A stretch of DNA of 64,000 nucleotides from an uncultured Clostridia bacterium (lineage in GTDB: Bacteria > Bacillota > Clostridia > Oscillospirales > Acutalibacteraceae), in assembly GCA_937876375.1 (NCBI GenBank), contig CALEHY010000011.1:1-64000 (forward strand), written 5' to 3'. Below, piece after piece: positions 15,451 through 23,817 of the stretch. The stretch's first letter is position 1. Every line of letters starts with the position of its first letter. Under the pieces are notes generated by a model. It did no database searches. It saw only the letters and a list, made by a program, of their open reading frames with translations, and was not told the DNA's origin. The position numbers were made by a program, and so were the translations under genes.

Positions 15451-17604
15451 ATGAAAAAGACAAAGAGATTATTATCACTCATTTTATCAATATGTATGCT
15501 TCTTAGTATAACAGCAGGGATTGATTTTTCTGTTTATGCCTTGTCAAGCTCGGGTTATTGTGGTGAAAATGTTACATACATCTTTGATAGTTCAACTGGT
15601 AAATTGGTTATTAGTGGAAATGGTGCAATGGATGATTCCTATTATCATTCTACTTCTCCTTTTTATCGTGAAACAAAGATAAAATCGGTAGAAATTCAAG
15701 CTGGTGTAACCAGCATAGGCAAATATGTATTTGAATATTGCATGGGCTTAACAAGTGTAACAATACCAGATAGTGTAACCAGCATAGGCAATTATGCATT
15801 TGATGGTTGCTATGGCTTAACAAGCGTAACAATACCAGATAGTGTAAAGAGCATAGGCAATTATGCATTTAGTCATTGTATTGACTTAAAAAATGTTACA
15901 ATAGGAAACAGTGTAGATAGCATAGGCGAGAATGCATTTAGTGGATGTGATAACTTAACAAGTGTAAACATACCAGATAGTGTAATCAGTATAGATGATT
16001 ATGCGTTTAGTGATTGTCTTGGCTTAAAAAATGTTACAATAGGAAACAGCGTAGCTAGCATAGGCAAGAGTGCATTTAAAGGGTGTGTATCATTGGTTAG
16101 AGTTAGTATTAATAGCATAGATGCTTGGTGTAATATAATATTTGGTGATATTTTTTCAAACCCATTACTATATACTGGAAAATTATATCTGAACAATAAA
16201 CTAGTAACAACTTTAACTATTTCAAATAGTGTAAAGAGCATAGGCAATTATGCATTTTATAAATGCACAGGTTTAAAAAGCATATCAATACCCGATAGTG
16301 TAACGTGCATAGGTGATTCTGCATTTTATAGTTGTGGAAATTTAACAAGTGTTACAATAGGAAATGGTGTAACTAACATAGGAGATTATGCATTTTATGG
16401 ATGTTCATCATTGTTAAGAGTTAATATTAACAGTATAGCTGCTTGGTGTAATATTGAGTTCGGAAAACTTGATTCAAATCCATTAGTATATGCACAAAAA
16501 TTATATTTGAATAATACTTTAGTAACGGATTTGGTTATTCCAAATAGCGTAACTAATATAGGCAAGTATGTATTTTATCAATGCACAGGATTAAAAAGCG
16601 TATTAATACCAGATAGCGTAACGAGCATAGGTCCATATGCGTTTGAAGGTTGTGATGACTTAAAATATTATGACATAGGAAAAAATGTTGATTTCTCTAA
16701 TTTGTCACTGCCTTGGAATTTTAGTATAAATGCTAATTCAATTGTTGTTTTGCGTAACGAAGATTTTGATTTAGAAGATTTTATTTATGCACTGTCATTG
16801 CCAAAATCTACAATATTGTGTGCATACGAATCAACTGGTGCAAGAGCATTGTGCGAGAACTACGAAATTAAGTATGTAAGCCTTGATGAATGTAACAAGG
16901 GCAATCACACTTCTATGACTGTACAAAGTAAAACTCCTGCAACAAATACTAAGGACGGCAAGATAGTTAAAAAATGTGCTTGTGGTGCAAAATCCACAAC
17001 AACAATTAAAAAGGTTTCAACTGTAAAGCTTTCAACAACAAAGTACACTTATGATGGTAAGGTTAAATCTCCAACATTAACCGTTAAGGATAGTGCTGGT
17101 AAAGCACTTGTAAAGGGTACTGATTACACAGTAACAACCCCAAGTGGCAGAAAGAATGTTGGCAAGTACACATACAAGATTACATTTAAGGGTAATTATT
17201 CTGGCACAAAGTCACTCAGCTTTGTTATCAATCCAAAGAATACAAGCATTTCAAAGCTTACAGCAACAAAGGGTGGCTTCAAGGCAACAATTAAGAAATA
17301 CACAACCCAAACAACAGGATACCAAATTCAAATTGCAACAGATAGTGGTTTCACAAAGGGTATTAAGAGCTATACAGTTACAAGCAATTCAACTGTATCA
17401 AAGAAGATTACAAAGCTAACTGGTGGCAAAAAGTATTATGTAAGAATTAGAACTTATAAGACAGTTTCTGGAACAAAATACTATTCAAGCTGGTCAGTTA
17501 AAAAGTATGTAACCACAAAGAAACAAACCATAAATAACATTGAAAACACCCCACATTTGTGGGGTGTTTTTTCGCATAAATATGCAGTTTTTAACAGTTT
17601 GTAA
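15451..17604 (+). CDS. secreted BspA-type leucine-rich repeat protein
   Basis: The start is ATG 15451 (MKKTKRLLSL) behind TTGGAGAAG; an earlier ATG at 15409 is rejected. The 717-residue product has a signal peptide (about 1-30), then roughly a dozen 22-24 residue repeats of the pattern LTSVTIPDSVTSIGNYAFxGC, the BspA/TpLRR type used in surface binding. Two blocks (INSIDAWCNIIFGD and INSIAAWCNIEFGK) interrupt the repeats. A CxC zinc-ribbon-like segment (KKCACGAK) and a fibronectin-like domain follow (GYQIQIATDSGFTKG...YYVRIRTYK). The last 29 residues run through an intrinsic terminator, so the original stop may have been lost. Confidence 0.85.
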   Translation: MKKTKRLLSLILSICMLLSITAGIDFSVYALSSSGYCGENVTYIFDSSTGKLVISGNGAMDDSYYHSTSPFYRETKIKSVEIQAGVTSIGKYVFEYCMGLTSVTIPDSVTSIGNYAFDGCYGLTSVTIPDSVKSIGNYAFSHCIDLKNVTIGNSVDSIGENAFSGCDNLTSVNIPDSVISIDDYAFSDCLGLKNVTIGNSVASIGKSAFKGCVSLVRVSINSIDAWCNIIFGDIFSNPLLYTGKLYLNNKLVTTLTISNSVKSIGNYAFYKCTGLKSISIPDSVTCIGDSAFYSCGNLTSVTIGNGVTNIGDYAFYGCSSLLRVNINSIAAWCNIEFGKLDSNPLVYAQKLYLNNTLVTDLVIPNSVTNIGKYVFYQCTGLKSVLIPDSVTSIGPYAFEGCDDLKYYDIGKNVDFSNLSLPWNFSINANSIVVLRNEDFDLEDFIYALSLPKSTILCAYESTGARALCENYEIKYVSLDECNKGNHTSMTVQSKTPATNTKDGKIVKKCACGAKSTTTIKKVSTVKLSTTKYTYDGKVKSPTLTVKDSAGKALVKGTDYTVTTPSGRKNVGKYTYKITFKGNYSGTKSLSFVINPKNTSISKLTATKGGFKATIKKYTTQTTGYQIQIATDSGFTKGIKSYTVTSNSTVSKKITKLTGGKKYYVRIRTYKTVSGTKYYSSWSVKKYVTTKKQTINNIENTPHLWGVFSHKYAVFNSL
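17544..17573 (+). terminator. terminator hairpin lying inside the LRR coding frame
   Basis: The stem AAACACCCCA / TGGGGTGTTT (17544-17553 and 17560-17569) is followed by TTTTTT. The reading frame of the LRR protein continues for 31 bases past it to a TAA at 17602. An intrinsic terminator before the stop codon is abnormal. Confidence 0.85.
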
Positions 17605-17643
17605 AGTTTGCGTGATATTTTAGATATATGCACCGAAAAGAAC

Positions 17644-17684
17644 AAGCCAACAGCAGTTAAAGGTTTTTCTGCTGTTGGCTTTTG
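17644..17684. terminator. bidirectional terminator between convergent genes
   Basis: The 12-bp stem AGCCAACAGCAG / CTGCTGTTGGCT (17645-17656 and 17669-17680) has TTTT on the plus side and a T-rich stretch on the minus side. It separates the LRR gene from the convergent phosphatase gene. Confidence 0.8.
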
Positions 17685-17751
17685 TAATTGTTATTTTACA
17701 GTTTCTTTATTGAGGGTGCGTTATGGCTTCACTTTTTATTATAAATTTTGG

Positions 17752-18381
17752 TTATTCCATTTCGTTCATAGACTGTGGTGCTAGGTCGATGACCTCCATC
17801 TTTCGTGCCTGCATCCATAGGGATGGGGTGATACGGAGCTTGTAGCCATAGCCGGCATCCATCTGCCAATGTGCCATAGGTGCTTCTGGCAGACCATAGC
17901 AGGATAGAATAGTCATAATCACACCAGCGTGTGACACGATAGCGATATTCTCTGTGCCAGTGGAGATGCATCCGTCAATCACCTTTTCAAACGCCTCGCA
18001 AACTCGCTGAACGAATTCTGCATTGCTTTCACCGAATGGTGGACGAGCATTTATGTCACCGTGTAGCCAAGCCTTAAAGTCGTCATTGTCCTTCAAATCA
18101 TCGGCTGTGCATTCCTCAAATTCGCCAAAATTGTACTCAATAAAATTATCTATTACAATTTTGTTATTTTTTGGGAACATAATTGATGCACTGTCTACAG
18201 CACGCTTTAGAGGTGAGGTAAACACGGCATCAACCTCTGGATAATGGTGTTTTGCCTTGATGCTTTTTAGCTCGTCTATACCAAATGTTGTGAGTGGATA
18301 ATCTGTGTGCCCTATATACTGTGCGTTTAGATTTCCCTTTGTTAGACCATGTCTAAATAAATACAGTGTGTATGATTTCAT
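17752..18381 (-). CDS. histidine phosphatase family protein
   Basis: A 209-residue cytoplasmic member of the phosphoglycerate mutase-like (histidine phosphatase) superfamily. The phospho-accepting motif is LFRHGLTKGN near residue 8, with the conserved SPLKRAVDSA and a later SHAGVIMTIL that holds the second catalytic histidine. The family includes alpha-ribazole phosphatase (CobC) and broad-range phosphatases, and the substrate cannot be told from sequence. No cobalamin genes are nearby. It is monocistronic and convergent with the LRR gene. Confidence 0.85.
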   Translation of the reverse strand: MKSYTLYLFRHGLTKGNLNAQYIGHTDYPLTTFGIDELKSIKAKHHYPEVDAVFTSPLKRAVDSASIMFPKNNKIVIDNFIEYNFGEFEECTADDLKDNDDFKAWLHGDINARPPFGESNAEFVQRVCEAFEKVIDGCISTGTENIAIVSHAGVIMTILSCYGLPEAPMAHWQMDAGYGYKLRITPSLWMQARKMEVIDLAPQSMNEME

Positions 18382-18452
18382 AGTAAAAACCTCTCATAAG
18401 TATGTGCAAATTGCGATATTGTTACAAAAAAATAACAAATAGCGCAACTATA

Positions 18453-18481
18453 TTTACAATAAGTATAATTTCAATTATAAT
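18453..18481 (+). promoter_or_regulatory. promoter of the XRE regulator gene
   Basis: TTTACA (18453-18458), 17 bases, and TATAAT (18476-18481). In the leader an inverted repeat AATGGT / ACCATT (18512-18517 and 18526-18531) could be an operator for self-control by the encoded regulator. The repeat is short and this is speculative. Confidence 0.55.
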
Positions 18482-18544
18482 GTGATAGTAATACAAATAG
18501 TAATAAAAGATAATGGTTTAGAGTGACCATTTAGGGTAATAATT

Positions 18545-19159
18545 ATGGCAGACGAAAAGAAATTATCAAAATTTGCTGTGGTACTATCCCAGCTACGAAA
18601 AGAGCGTGGCATCAGTCAGAAGAAGGCAGCCACCGACTTGGGCATATCCCAAGCGCTCCTATCACATTACGAAAAAGGAATAAGAGAATGTGGACTAGAT
18701 TTCGTTATCCGTTGTAGCGCATACTACGGAGTAACTACAGACTACCTACTAGGTGTTAGTGAAAACAGAAATGGTCTATCAGCAGATTACCTATCAGGTG
18801 TCGAGGGCTTGGATGGTAGCTCCATCAAGACTCTTGCTGAAGCAACAAAAATGCTACTAAATGCCACAGCAGCATCTAGCAAATCAGCAGAAGGTGCCCA
18901 CCTATATGAGTACTATATGCTCAGCCTATATCGTGGTGCATTGACACTAGCGAAGGCTGGTATCTTGCCAAAGGAAATGTTCAAAATCGACTACACCATC
19001 GCTAGAGATTTGGCATCAGCAGCGATAGCAGTGCAGGACGCAAAGTTCGTTCTTATCGAGGACAAGAGCAGAACTGGTATGGACACCACAGAGCACACAG
19101 CGCTAAATGCCCTAATCGAGCAGGCAGAGGAGCATATCCTCAATAACTATATACTATAA
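18545..19159 (+). CDS. XRE-family transcriptional regulator
   Basis: A 204-residue protein with an N-terminal helix-turn-helix of the Cro/CI type: VVLSQLRKERGISQKKAATDLGISQALLSHYEKG is spread over residues 11-44, followed by the usual YYGVTTDYLLGV. The C-terminal 130 residues are mostly helical and of unknown fold; they may sense a ligand or mediate dimers. It is monocistronic between a phosphatase and a nucleosidase gene, and ends with a terminator at 19172-19198. The target is unknown. Confidence 0.85.
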   Translation: MADEKKLSKFAVVLSQLRKERGISQKKAATDLGISQALLSHYEKGIRECGLDFVIRCSAYYGVTTDYLLGVSENRNGLSADYLSGVEGLDGSSIKTLAEATKMLLNATAASSKSAEGAHLYEYYMLSLYRGALTLAKAGILPKEMFKIDYTIARDLASAAIAVQDAKFVLIEDKSRTGMDTTEHTALNALIEQAEEHILNNYIL

Positions 19160-19171
19160 TCTAACCTATTC

Positions 19172-19198
19172 GGCCCCCTTTTTATGGGGGTCTTTTTT
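19172..19198 (+). terminator. terminator after the XRE regulator
   Basis: GGCCCCC is followed by TTTTTAT, then GGGGGTCTTTTTT. It is a GC stem with a T-run on the plus strand. Confidence 0.8.
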
Positions 19199-19202
19199 AT
19201 TT

Positions 19203-19310
19203 AAAATTTAGAATTGAGAATTGAAAATTATGGGTGGCATAGCCACACTATATAATAGCTGTACGCAGTACCATTAATTGTACATTCTCAATTTTTAATT
19301 TTCAATTAGA
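19203..19310. repeat. AT-rich palindromic repeat, copy 3
   Basis: AATTGAGAATTGAAAATTA TGGGTGG is on the left and GTACCATTAATTGTACATTCTCAATT on the right, an imperfect long hairpin of about 105 bases. It is the longest copy of the family seen at 1975 and 2833. It lies between two convergent genes. Confidence 0.7.
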
Positions 19311-20010
19311 ATGATATCTGATCATTCAATGTTTTGATATAATTTACTAATATCTTTGTTGACAGATTGGCTGCAAGTGGCTTAAAGGTTGGATAGTCAA
19401 TCTGTGAATTTTCGTCGCCACCGTCACTGATTGAGCGAATTACAGCGAATGGCACACCGTTAGCGTAGCAGGTGTGACCGATTGCGCCACCCTCCATCTC
19501 GCCACAGATGGCATCGAATTTTTCGTTAAGCTTTGTCTTAATCTTTTCGCTAGAGATGAACAAATCGCCACTGGCAACTGTTCCACGATGGATTTTTTCG
19601 CCACAGAGGATAGCAATTCGAGCCAAATTGTCGCTGAGTGCCTTGTCACAAGGTATCTTGATAGCGTTGATACCGTTGATATATCCCCTTGGCTCACCAA
19701 GAGCTGTGATATTCATATCGTGCTCGCAAACGTCAGTCGCAATAACGATATTCTTGATAACAACCTCGCTAGATAGCGAACAGCCAACACCGATATTGAT
19801 GATAGCATCTGGTGAAAATTTGTCTATCATAGCCTGGGTGCAGATAGCAGCGTTAACCTTACCAGGTGAGCACTGTGCAGCAACGACCATAACGCCCTCA
19901 ATCTCGCCACATACGAACTCGATACCAGCATAATTAGATATCGCTGGACTGGTTATTTTACCCTTGATTTGTGCTATCTCAACGTCCATAGCACCGATAA
20001 TTCCTAGCAT
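19306..20010 (-). CDS. mtnN: 5'-methylthioadenosine/S-adenosylhomocysteine nucleosidase
   Basis: MtnN splits adenine from methylthioadenosine and S-adenosylhomocysteine, clearing by-products of methylation and feeding AI-2 and methionine recycling. The 234-residue length is typical. Marks are LGIIGAMDVEI at the start, INIGVGCSLS (phosphorylase-superfamily glycine motif), and GEMEGGAIGHTCY with the catalytic glutamate, followed by AVIRSISD with the conserved aspartate. It lies 13 bases after the VanZ-like gene and is probably cotranscribed with it. Confidence 0.95.
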   Translation of the reverse strand: MLGIIGAMDVEIAQIKGKITSPAISNYAGIEFVCGEIEGVMVVAAQCSPGKVNAAICTQAMIDKFSPDAIINIGVGCSLSSEVVIKNIVIATDVCEHDMNITALGEPRGYINGINAIKIPCDKALSDNLARIAILCGEKIHRGTVASGDLFISSEKIKTKLNEKFDAICGEMEGGAIGHTCYANGVPFAVIRSISDGGDENSQIDYPTFKPLAANLSTKILVNYIKTLNDQISF

Positions 20011-20023
20011 ATTTTATCCTTTC

Positions 20024-20881
20024 CTACTCGGCAAGTAGTCGAGCAAAAGCATATTTGTGTATAATAATTCCGACTATCGCACCAAGCAGGTTGATAATCA
20101 AATCGTCGACGTCGAAGCTACCGAATTTAAGCACCAGCTGTGCAGTTTCTAGCAGAACGCTAAAGCCGAATGGCACAGCAACACCGAGCACCATCTTGTG
20201 CCTGTCGACAAATCTGATGACGGTAAGAGAAAGCACTGTAAACAGTAGCATATTGCCACCAGTTCGTAGCAATCTAAACAGCGAAATATTGCTAAAAAAC
20301 TCCCCTATTTCGCCACGAAATGGTACAAAATTGTTCTCAAATGTCAGCTCGTAGTAAAAATTCGACTGAATTCGTGACAGACCGAACGAGAACACGAACA
20401 CCATAATGAGCATAATCGCCATTCCGTCAAAATACAGCCTATAAAAATGTGAAAAACCGATATCTCTGCCCTTTTCTCTAATCTGTAGGATAACACACAT
20501 AAGCATTATGCTACAAGCAGATGCTGTCGAAAAAACGACATGGTACATAGAGTAGTTAAATCCGTGATTGCTGATAAAATTGAATGTCAGCATATCCAGT
20601 AGGTAAAAAACAGAGAACAGCGACAGTATCACAGCGCTCGACCTAGCAACAAAGTGCAGATTTTTCTCCACCCTGTAGTCGAGCCATACCATCACCATAG
20701 GCATAGAAAAAGCAAAAATCAGCTTTAGCAATCGGACCAAATCGCCCCAATGGGTGTAGAAAATGGAAGATGGGATATCAGCCTCTGTGATGCACACAGT
20801 GGTATAAAATACTACCAAAACGAATGCAACACGGACAATAGTTTTTTTATCTCTTGTTGTATGCAGGATATCCACCCCCAA
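20024..20881 (-). CDS. VanZ-like family membrane protein
   Basis: A 285-residue membrane protein with about seven or eight hydrophobic helices. The C-terminal third matches the VanZ-like family: FGFSVLLETAQLVLKFGSFDVDDLIINLLGAIVGI contains the E..Q...D..D...N..G pattern. VanZ gives low-level teicoplanin resistance in enterococci, but most relatives have no known function. The start is uncertain: only TTG 20881 and GTG 20875 are near the promoter (TATAAT about 20 bases upstream) and no ATG is available, so the leader would be very short. Confidence 0.75.
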   Translation of the reverse strand: MGVDILHTTRDKKTIVRVAFVLVVFYTTVCITEADIPSSIFYTHWGDLVRLLKLIFAFSMPMVMVWLDYRVEKNLHFVARSSAVILSLFSVFYLLDMLTFNFISNHGFNYSMYHVVFSTASACSIMLMCVILQIREKGRDIGFSHFYRLYFDGMAIMLIMVFVFSFGLSRIQSNFYYELTFENNFVPFRGEIGEFFSNISLFRLLRTGGNMLLFTVLSLTVIRFVDRHKMVLGVAVPFGFSVLLETAQLVLKFGSFDVDDLIINLLGAIVGIIIHKYAFARLLAE

Positions 20882-20928
20882 TATATAGTGTCATTATATA
20901 ATATATTTGAAACAAATACAAGTTTTTG

Positions 20929-20958
20929 TTGACAAAATACTATTTTATAATATATAAT
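20929..20958 (+). promoter_or_regulatory. rpmH promoter
   Basis: TTGACA (20929-20934), an 18-base spacer and TATAAT (20953-20958). It is divergent from the VanZ-like gene and gives rpmH a leader of about 105 bases. Confidence 0.75.
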
Positions 20959-20965
20959 ATCAACG

Positions 20966-21060
20966 CTGAAAAAGGCACAAGCCTTTTTTACACAGAAATT
21001 GCCTATGCTATACCGCATAGAGAAAATAAAGATTAAGACCAGTTTAGTCTTTCGAATGGA
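20966..21060 (+). promoter_or_regulatory. structured rpmH leader, possible attenuator
   Basis: Three short hairpins follow the promoter: AAAAAGGC-ACAA-GCCTTTTTT (about 20970-20989, terminator-like), CTATGC / GCATAG and AAGAC / GTCTT nearer the gene. The first looks like a factor-independent terminator directly after the promoter, so attenuation of the rpmH operon is possible. It is not a leader family I can name. Confidence 0.45.
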
Positions 21061-21069
21061 GTGAAAAAA

Positions 21070-21204
21070 ATGAAGAGAACTTATCAGCCAAAGAAGAGAC
21101 ACGCTCAGAAGGTACACGGCTTCAGAAAGAGAATGTCAACAAAGAACGGTAGAAAGGTACTTGCTCGTCGTCGTGCAAAGGGCAGAAAGACACTTTCTTA
21201 CTAA
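21070..21204 (+). CDS. rpmH: 50S ribosomal protein L34
   Basis: A 44-residue, very basic protein beginning MKRTYQPKKRHAQKVHGF and ending LARRRAKGRKTLSY, which is the complete L34 signature. It is part of the large ribosomal subunit. The start ATG 21070 follows GGAGTG. It heads the rpmH-rnpA-yidD-yidC-khpB cluster, with rnpA 30 bases downstream. Confidence 0.98.
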   Translation: MKRTYQPKKRHAQKVHGFRKRMSTKNGRKVLARRRAKGRKTLSY

Positions 21205-21234
21205 ACAATCGAGTTAAAACAGAGGAACGGTTTT

Positions 21235-21576
21235 GTGAAAAGTCAGACCTTTAAGGAAAACAAGAATTTTCGCAGATTGTACTATCGTGGAAAGAGCGTT
21301 GCATCGCCAGTTCTTGTCACCTACGCTATGAAATCAAAGGACACTGGGTGTCATATAGGTATCACCACTAGCAAAAAGATTGGTGGTGCTGTACAGCGCA
21401 ATCGTAGTCGTCGTGTTATCCGAGCAGCATATTCGCTACTAGAGGATAGGATTAACGGTGACTGGGATTTTGTGTTCGTTGCTAGGAGCAAGACCAGCGA
21501 GGTAAAGATGCAGGATATTCTGTCAGCGATGACAGAGCATTTCGTCAAGCTAGGAGTTATCGATGCAGAGGATTAA
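21235..21576 (+). CDS. rnpA: ribonuclease P protein component
   Basis: RnpA is the basic protein partner of the RNase P RNA, which trims the 5' leaders of precursor tRNAs. The GTG start at 21235 follows AGAGGAAC. The 113-residue length is typical. The N-terminal KENKNFRRLYYRGKS and the signature KKIGGAVQRNRSRRVIRAAY (the RNR box that contacts RNA) are clear. It overlaps yidD by 14 bases. Confidence 0.96.
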   Translation: MKSQTFKENKNFRRLYYRGKSVASPVLVTYAMKSKDTGCHIGITTSKKIGGAVQRNRSRRVIRAAYSLLEDRINGDWDFVFVARSKTSEVKMQDILSAMTEHFVKLGVIDAED

Positions 21577-21811
21577 GACTTTTGTAAAAAAAGTGATGAT
21601 ATTTCTCATCAAGACCTATCAGCTCACTATGTCGCCACGATTTTCCAACGGTGCCTGTCGCTACACCCCAACCTGCTCACAATATGCCATCGAGGCTATC
21701 GAGGTGCACGGTATCATCAAGGGGACAATGCTAGGTGCTAGGCGTATATTAAGGTGCAATCCATTTTTTAAGGGTGGCTACGACCCTGTTCCGCAAAAAA
21801 AGAAAAAATAA
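21563..21811 (+). CDS. yidD: membrane protein insertion efficiency factor YidD
   Basis: An 82-residue protein of the YidD family, thought to help YidC insert inner membrane proteins. The conserved core is IKTYQLTMSPRF, CRYTPTCSQYAIEAI with two cysteines, and RILRCNPFFKGGYDPVP. The start ATG 21563 lies within rnpA, so translation is coupled, and yidC follows 14 bases later. Confidence 0.95.
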   Translation: MQRIKTFVKKVMIFLIKTYQLTMSPRFSNGACRYTPTCSQYAIEAIEVHGIIKGTMLGARRILRCNPFFKGGYDPVPQKKKK

Positions 21812-21825
21812 GAGGAAGAAAATAA

Positions 21826-22809
21826 GTGTTTAATTTTGACTTAATAACCATGGCTGCTAGAGTGTCTAACGGCATGAGTTTGTTTAAACCTCTATATTGG
21901 TTCTTTGGTAAGGTAATGGAAGGCTTGCTATATGTTTTTGATAACAAGTATTTCCTTGCGCTAATCGTATTTACCATTTTGACTCGTTTGGTGCTGTTCC
22001 CTATCAACATTAACCAGCAGAAGAAAATGGCAAAGACAAGCCGACTTCAGCCAAAGATCCAAAAAATTCAAAAGAAATATGCTAACTCAAATGATCCTAG
22101 AGATCGCCAAAAGATGAACGAGGAAATGCAGGCTATGTATTCTCGTGAGGGACATAACCCAATGAACATGGGCTGTGGACCAATGCTGTTCCAGATGATA
22201 TTCCTTATGGGTATCATCGGTATCATCTACTACCCTATCGAGTATATCATCGGCATTAATGTTGCTGACAACAGCGCTGCTATCGCAAATGCTATCAATT
22301 TTGAGGGCCAGTATTTCCAAATCGAGATTTTGCAGAACTTTGACAAGTATAAGGATATACTTATGCAGGAGCTACCAAAGCTATTCACTGCAGACAAGGT
22401 TGCTGCTATCGAGCAGTACAAGGACAATATGTTCATCGGCTCACTAGATATGACACAGGTTCCTACCTGGAAGAGTAGTGTTGTTATCATCCCTATTCTC
22501 TGTCTTATCACCTCTTTTGGCTCATCAATTATGTCAACTCTTATCCAGAAGAAGAACAATCCAGCGATGGCACAGCAGGGTAACCAGATGATGATTATGA
22601 TGCTGATGATGCCATTCTTCTCATTCTATATCTCATTCAAGGTATCAGCAGCTGTAGGCTTCTACTGGATTATCTCTAACCTAATTGCTATCATTCAGCA
22701 GCTAGTTATGGCAAAGTTCTTCCCACCAAAGAGGAACATTGCACGCTCTATGATTGAGGGCACTGTTGAGCGCAGATCACGAGAGCAAAACATAAAGAAC
22801 AGACAATAG
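21826..22809 (+). CDS. yidC: membrane protein insertase YidC/Oxa1 family
   Basis: YidC inserts and folds membrane proteins, alone or with SecYEG. The GTG start at 21826 follows GAGGAAG. The 327-residue product has the family's helices: LFKPLYWFFGKVMEGLLYV, YFLALIVFTILTRLVLFPI (with the conserved arginine of the hydrophilic groove), MGCGPMLFQMIFLMGIIGI and the C-terminal pair. A cytoplasmic coiled loop (KMAKTSRLQPKIQKIQKKY) is present. The roughly 90-residue segment between helices 3 and 4 is rather long. No lipobox is seen. Confidence 0.93.
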   Translation: MFNFDLITMAARVSNGMSLFKPLYWFFGKVMEGLLYVFDNKYFLALIVFTILTRLVLFPININQQKKMAKTSRLQPKIQKIQKKYANSNDPRDRQKMNEEMQAMYSREGHNPMNMGCGPMLFQMIFLMGIIGIIYYPIEYIIGINVADNSAAIANAINFEGQYFQIEILQNFDKYKDILMQELPKLFTADKVAAIEQYKDNMFIGSLDMTQVPTWKSSVVIIPILCLITSFGSSIMSTLIQKKNNPAMAQQGNQMMIMMLMMPFFSFYISFKVSAAVGFYWIISNLIAIIQQLVMAKFFPPKRNIARSMIEGTVERRSREQNIKNRQ

Positions 22810-22826
22810 TAAATTTTGGAGGATAT

Positions 22827-23747
22827 ATGATAAAGGAATTTATCGGTACCGGTAAAACTGTCGAAGAGGCAGCACAGGTCGCAAAGCTTGGACTAAATGC
22901 TCCTCAAAGTGCCGACGTTAAGATCGAGATTGTCTCCCACCCAAAGAAGAAGATTTTAGGCTTGTTCGGTGGTGCTGACGCTCAGGTTAAGGCATACTAC
23001 GACGACGGAAAAAAGGAAAAGAAGGCTCCAAAAAAGGAAAACAAGAAGCAAGCCCCTAAAAAGGCAGATGCTTCAAAGAAGCAGGCACCAAAGAAGGAAG
23101 CTTCTAAAAAGGAAGCACCAAAGGCAGAGGAGCCAGCAAAGGAAAAGGATTATCCACAGAGCGTTGACCTAGAGTATGCAAAGAGCTATCTTGCAGAAAT
23201 CCTAACAGGTCTAAAGGTAGAGGGTGCAAAGATCTCTGCTGAATATGCTCAGGGTGTAATCACTATGGAGCTAGAGGCTGATGATTACGGTATTGTTATC
23301 GGTCGCAGAGGTGAAACTCTTGATTCTATTCAGTACCTTCTTTCACTAGTTATGAAAAAGCATTCTAACGGCTATGTTAGAGTAACAATAAATGTAGGCA
23401 ACTACCGTGAAAAGAGAAACGAGACACTACGCAATCTTGCAAAGAAGAATGCTGGTTACGTTCTTCGCACAGGTAGAAGATACACCTTCGAGCCAATGAA
23501 CCCATATGAGAGAAGAATCATTCATACCACAGTTCAGACAATCGACGGTGTTGAGTCCAAGTCAATCGGCTACAATCAGGACAGACGAGTTGTGCTAGAG
23601 CCAGTTGGTGGCGTTAAGCCAAGAAGCAATGGCAATCGCAGACCAAACAGCAAGCCAGCACAGTCATCTGCTCCATCAAGAGCGCCAAAGGCTGACAGAG
23701 CAGATTTGCCAAAGTTTGGCAAAATCGAAGTTCCAAATAAGGACTAA
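22827..23747 (+). CDS. khpB: RNA-binding protein KhpB (Jag)
   Basis: KhpB/Jag is a cytoplasmic RNA-binding protein that pairs with KhpA and affects cell elongation and division in Gram-positive bacteria. The 306 residues comprise a Jag_N domain (about 1-50, IGTGKTVEEAAQVAKLGLN...KKKILGLFGG), a Lys/Ala/Pro linker (55-107), a KH domain (VIGRRGETLDSIQYLLSLV), an R3H domain (EKRNETLRNLAKKNA...RRIIHTTVQ) and an Arg/Pro/Ser-rich tail. It follows yidC by 17 bases and ends with a terminator at 23753-23780. Confidence 0.95.
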   Translation: MIKEFIGTGKTVEEAAQVAKLGLNAPQSADVKIEIVSHPKKKILGLFGGADAQVKAYYDDGKKEKKAPKKENKKQAPKKADASKKQAPKKEASKKEAPKAEEPAKEKDYPQSVDLEYAKSYLAEILTGLKVEGAKISAEYAQGVITMELEADDYGIVIGRRGETLDSIQYLLSLVMKKHSNGYVRVTINVGNYREKRNETLRNLAKKNAGYVLRTGRRYTFEPMNPYERRIIHTTVQTIDGVESKSIGYNQDRRVVLEPVGGVKPRSNGNRRPNSKPAQSSAPSRAPKADRADLPKFGKIEVPNKD

Positions 23748-23752
23748 TAAAT

Positions 23753-23780
23753 AAAGGGTAGACAATGTCTACCCTTTTTA
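23753..23780 (+). terminator. terminator after khpB
   Basis: The stem AAAGGGTAGACA / TGTCTACCCTTTT is followed by TATT on the plus strand. It probably ends the rpmH-khpB transcript. Confidence 0.85.
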
Positions 23781-23817
23781 TTATAATATGATATAGATTT
23801 TATTAAGGAGGGATTAT

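Noticed and set aside
15650..15868. Minus-strand Cys/His/Leu-rich frame inside the LRR gene
   Set aside because: It is the reverse complement of the DNA-level leucine-rich repeats.
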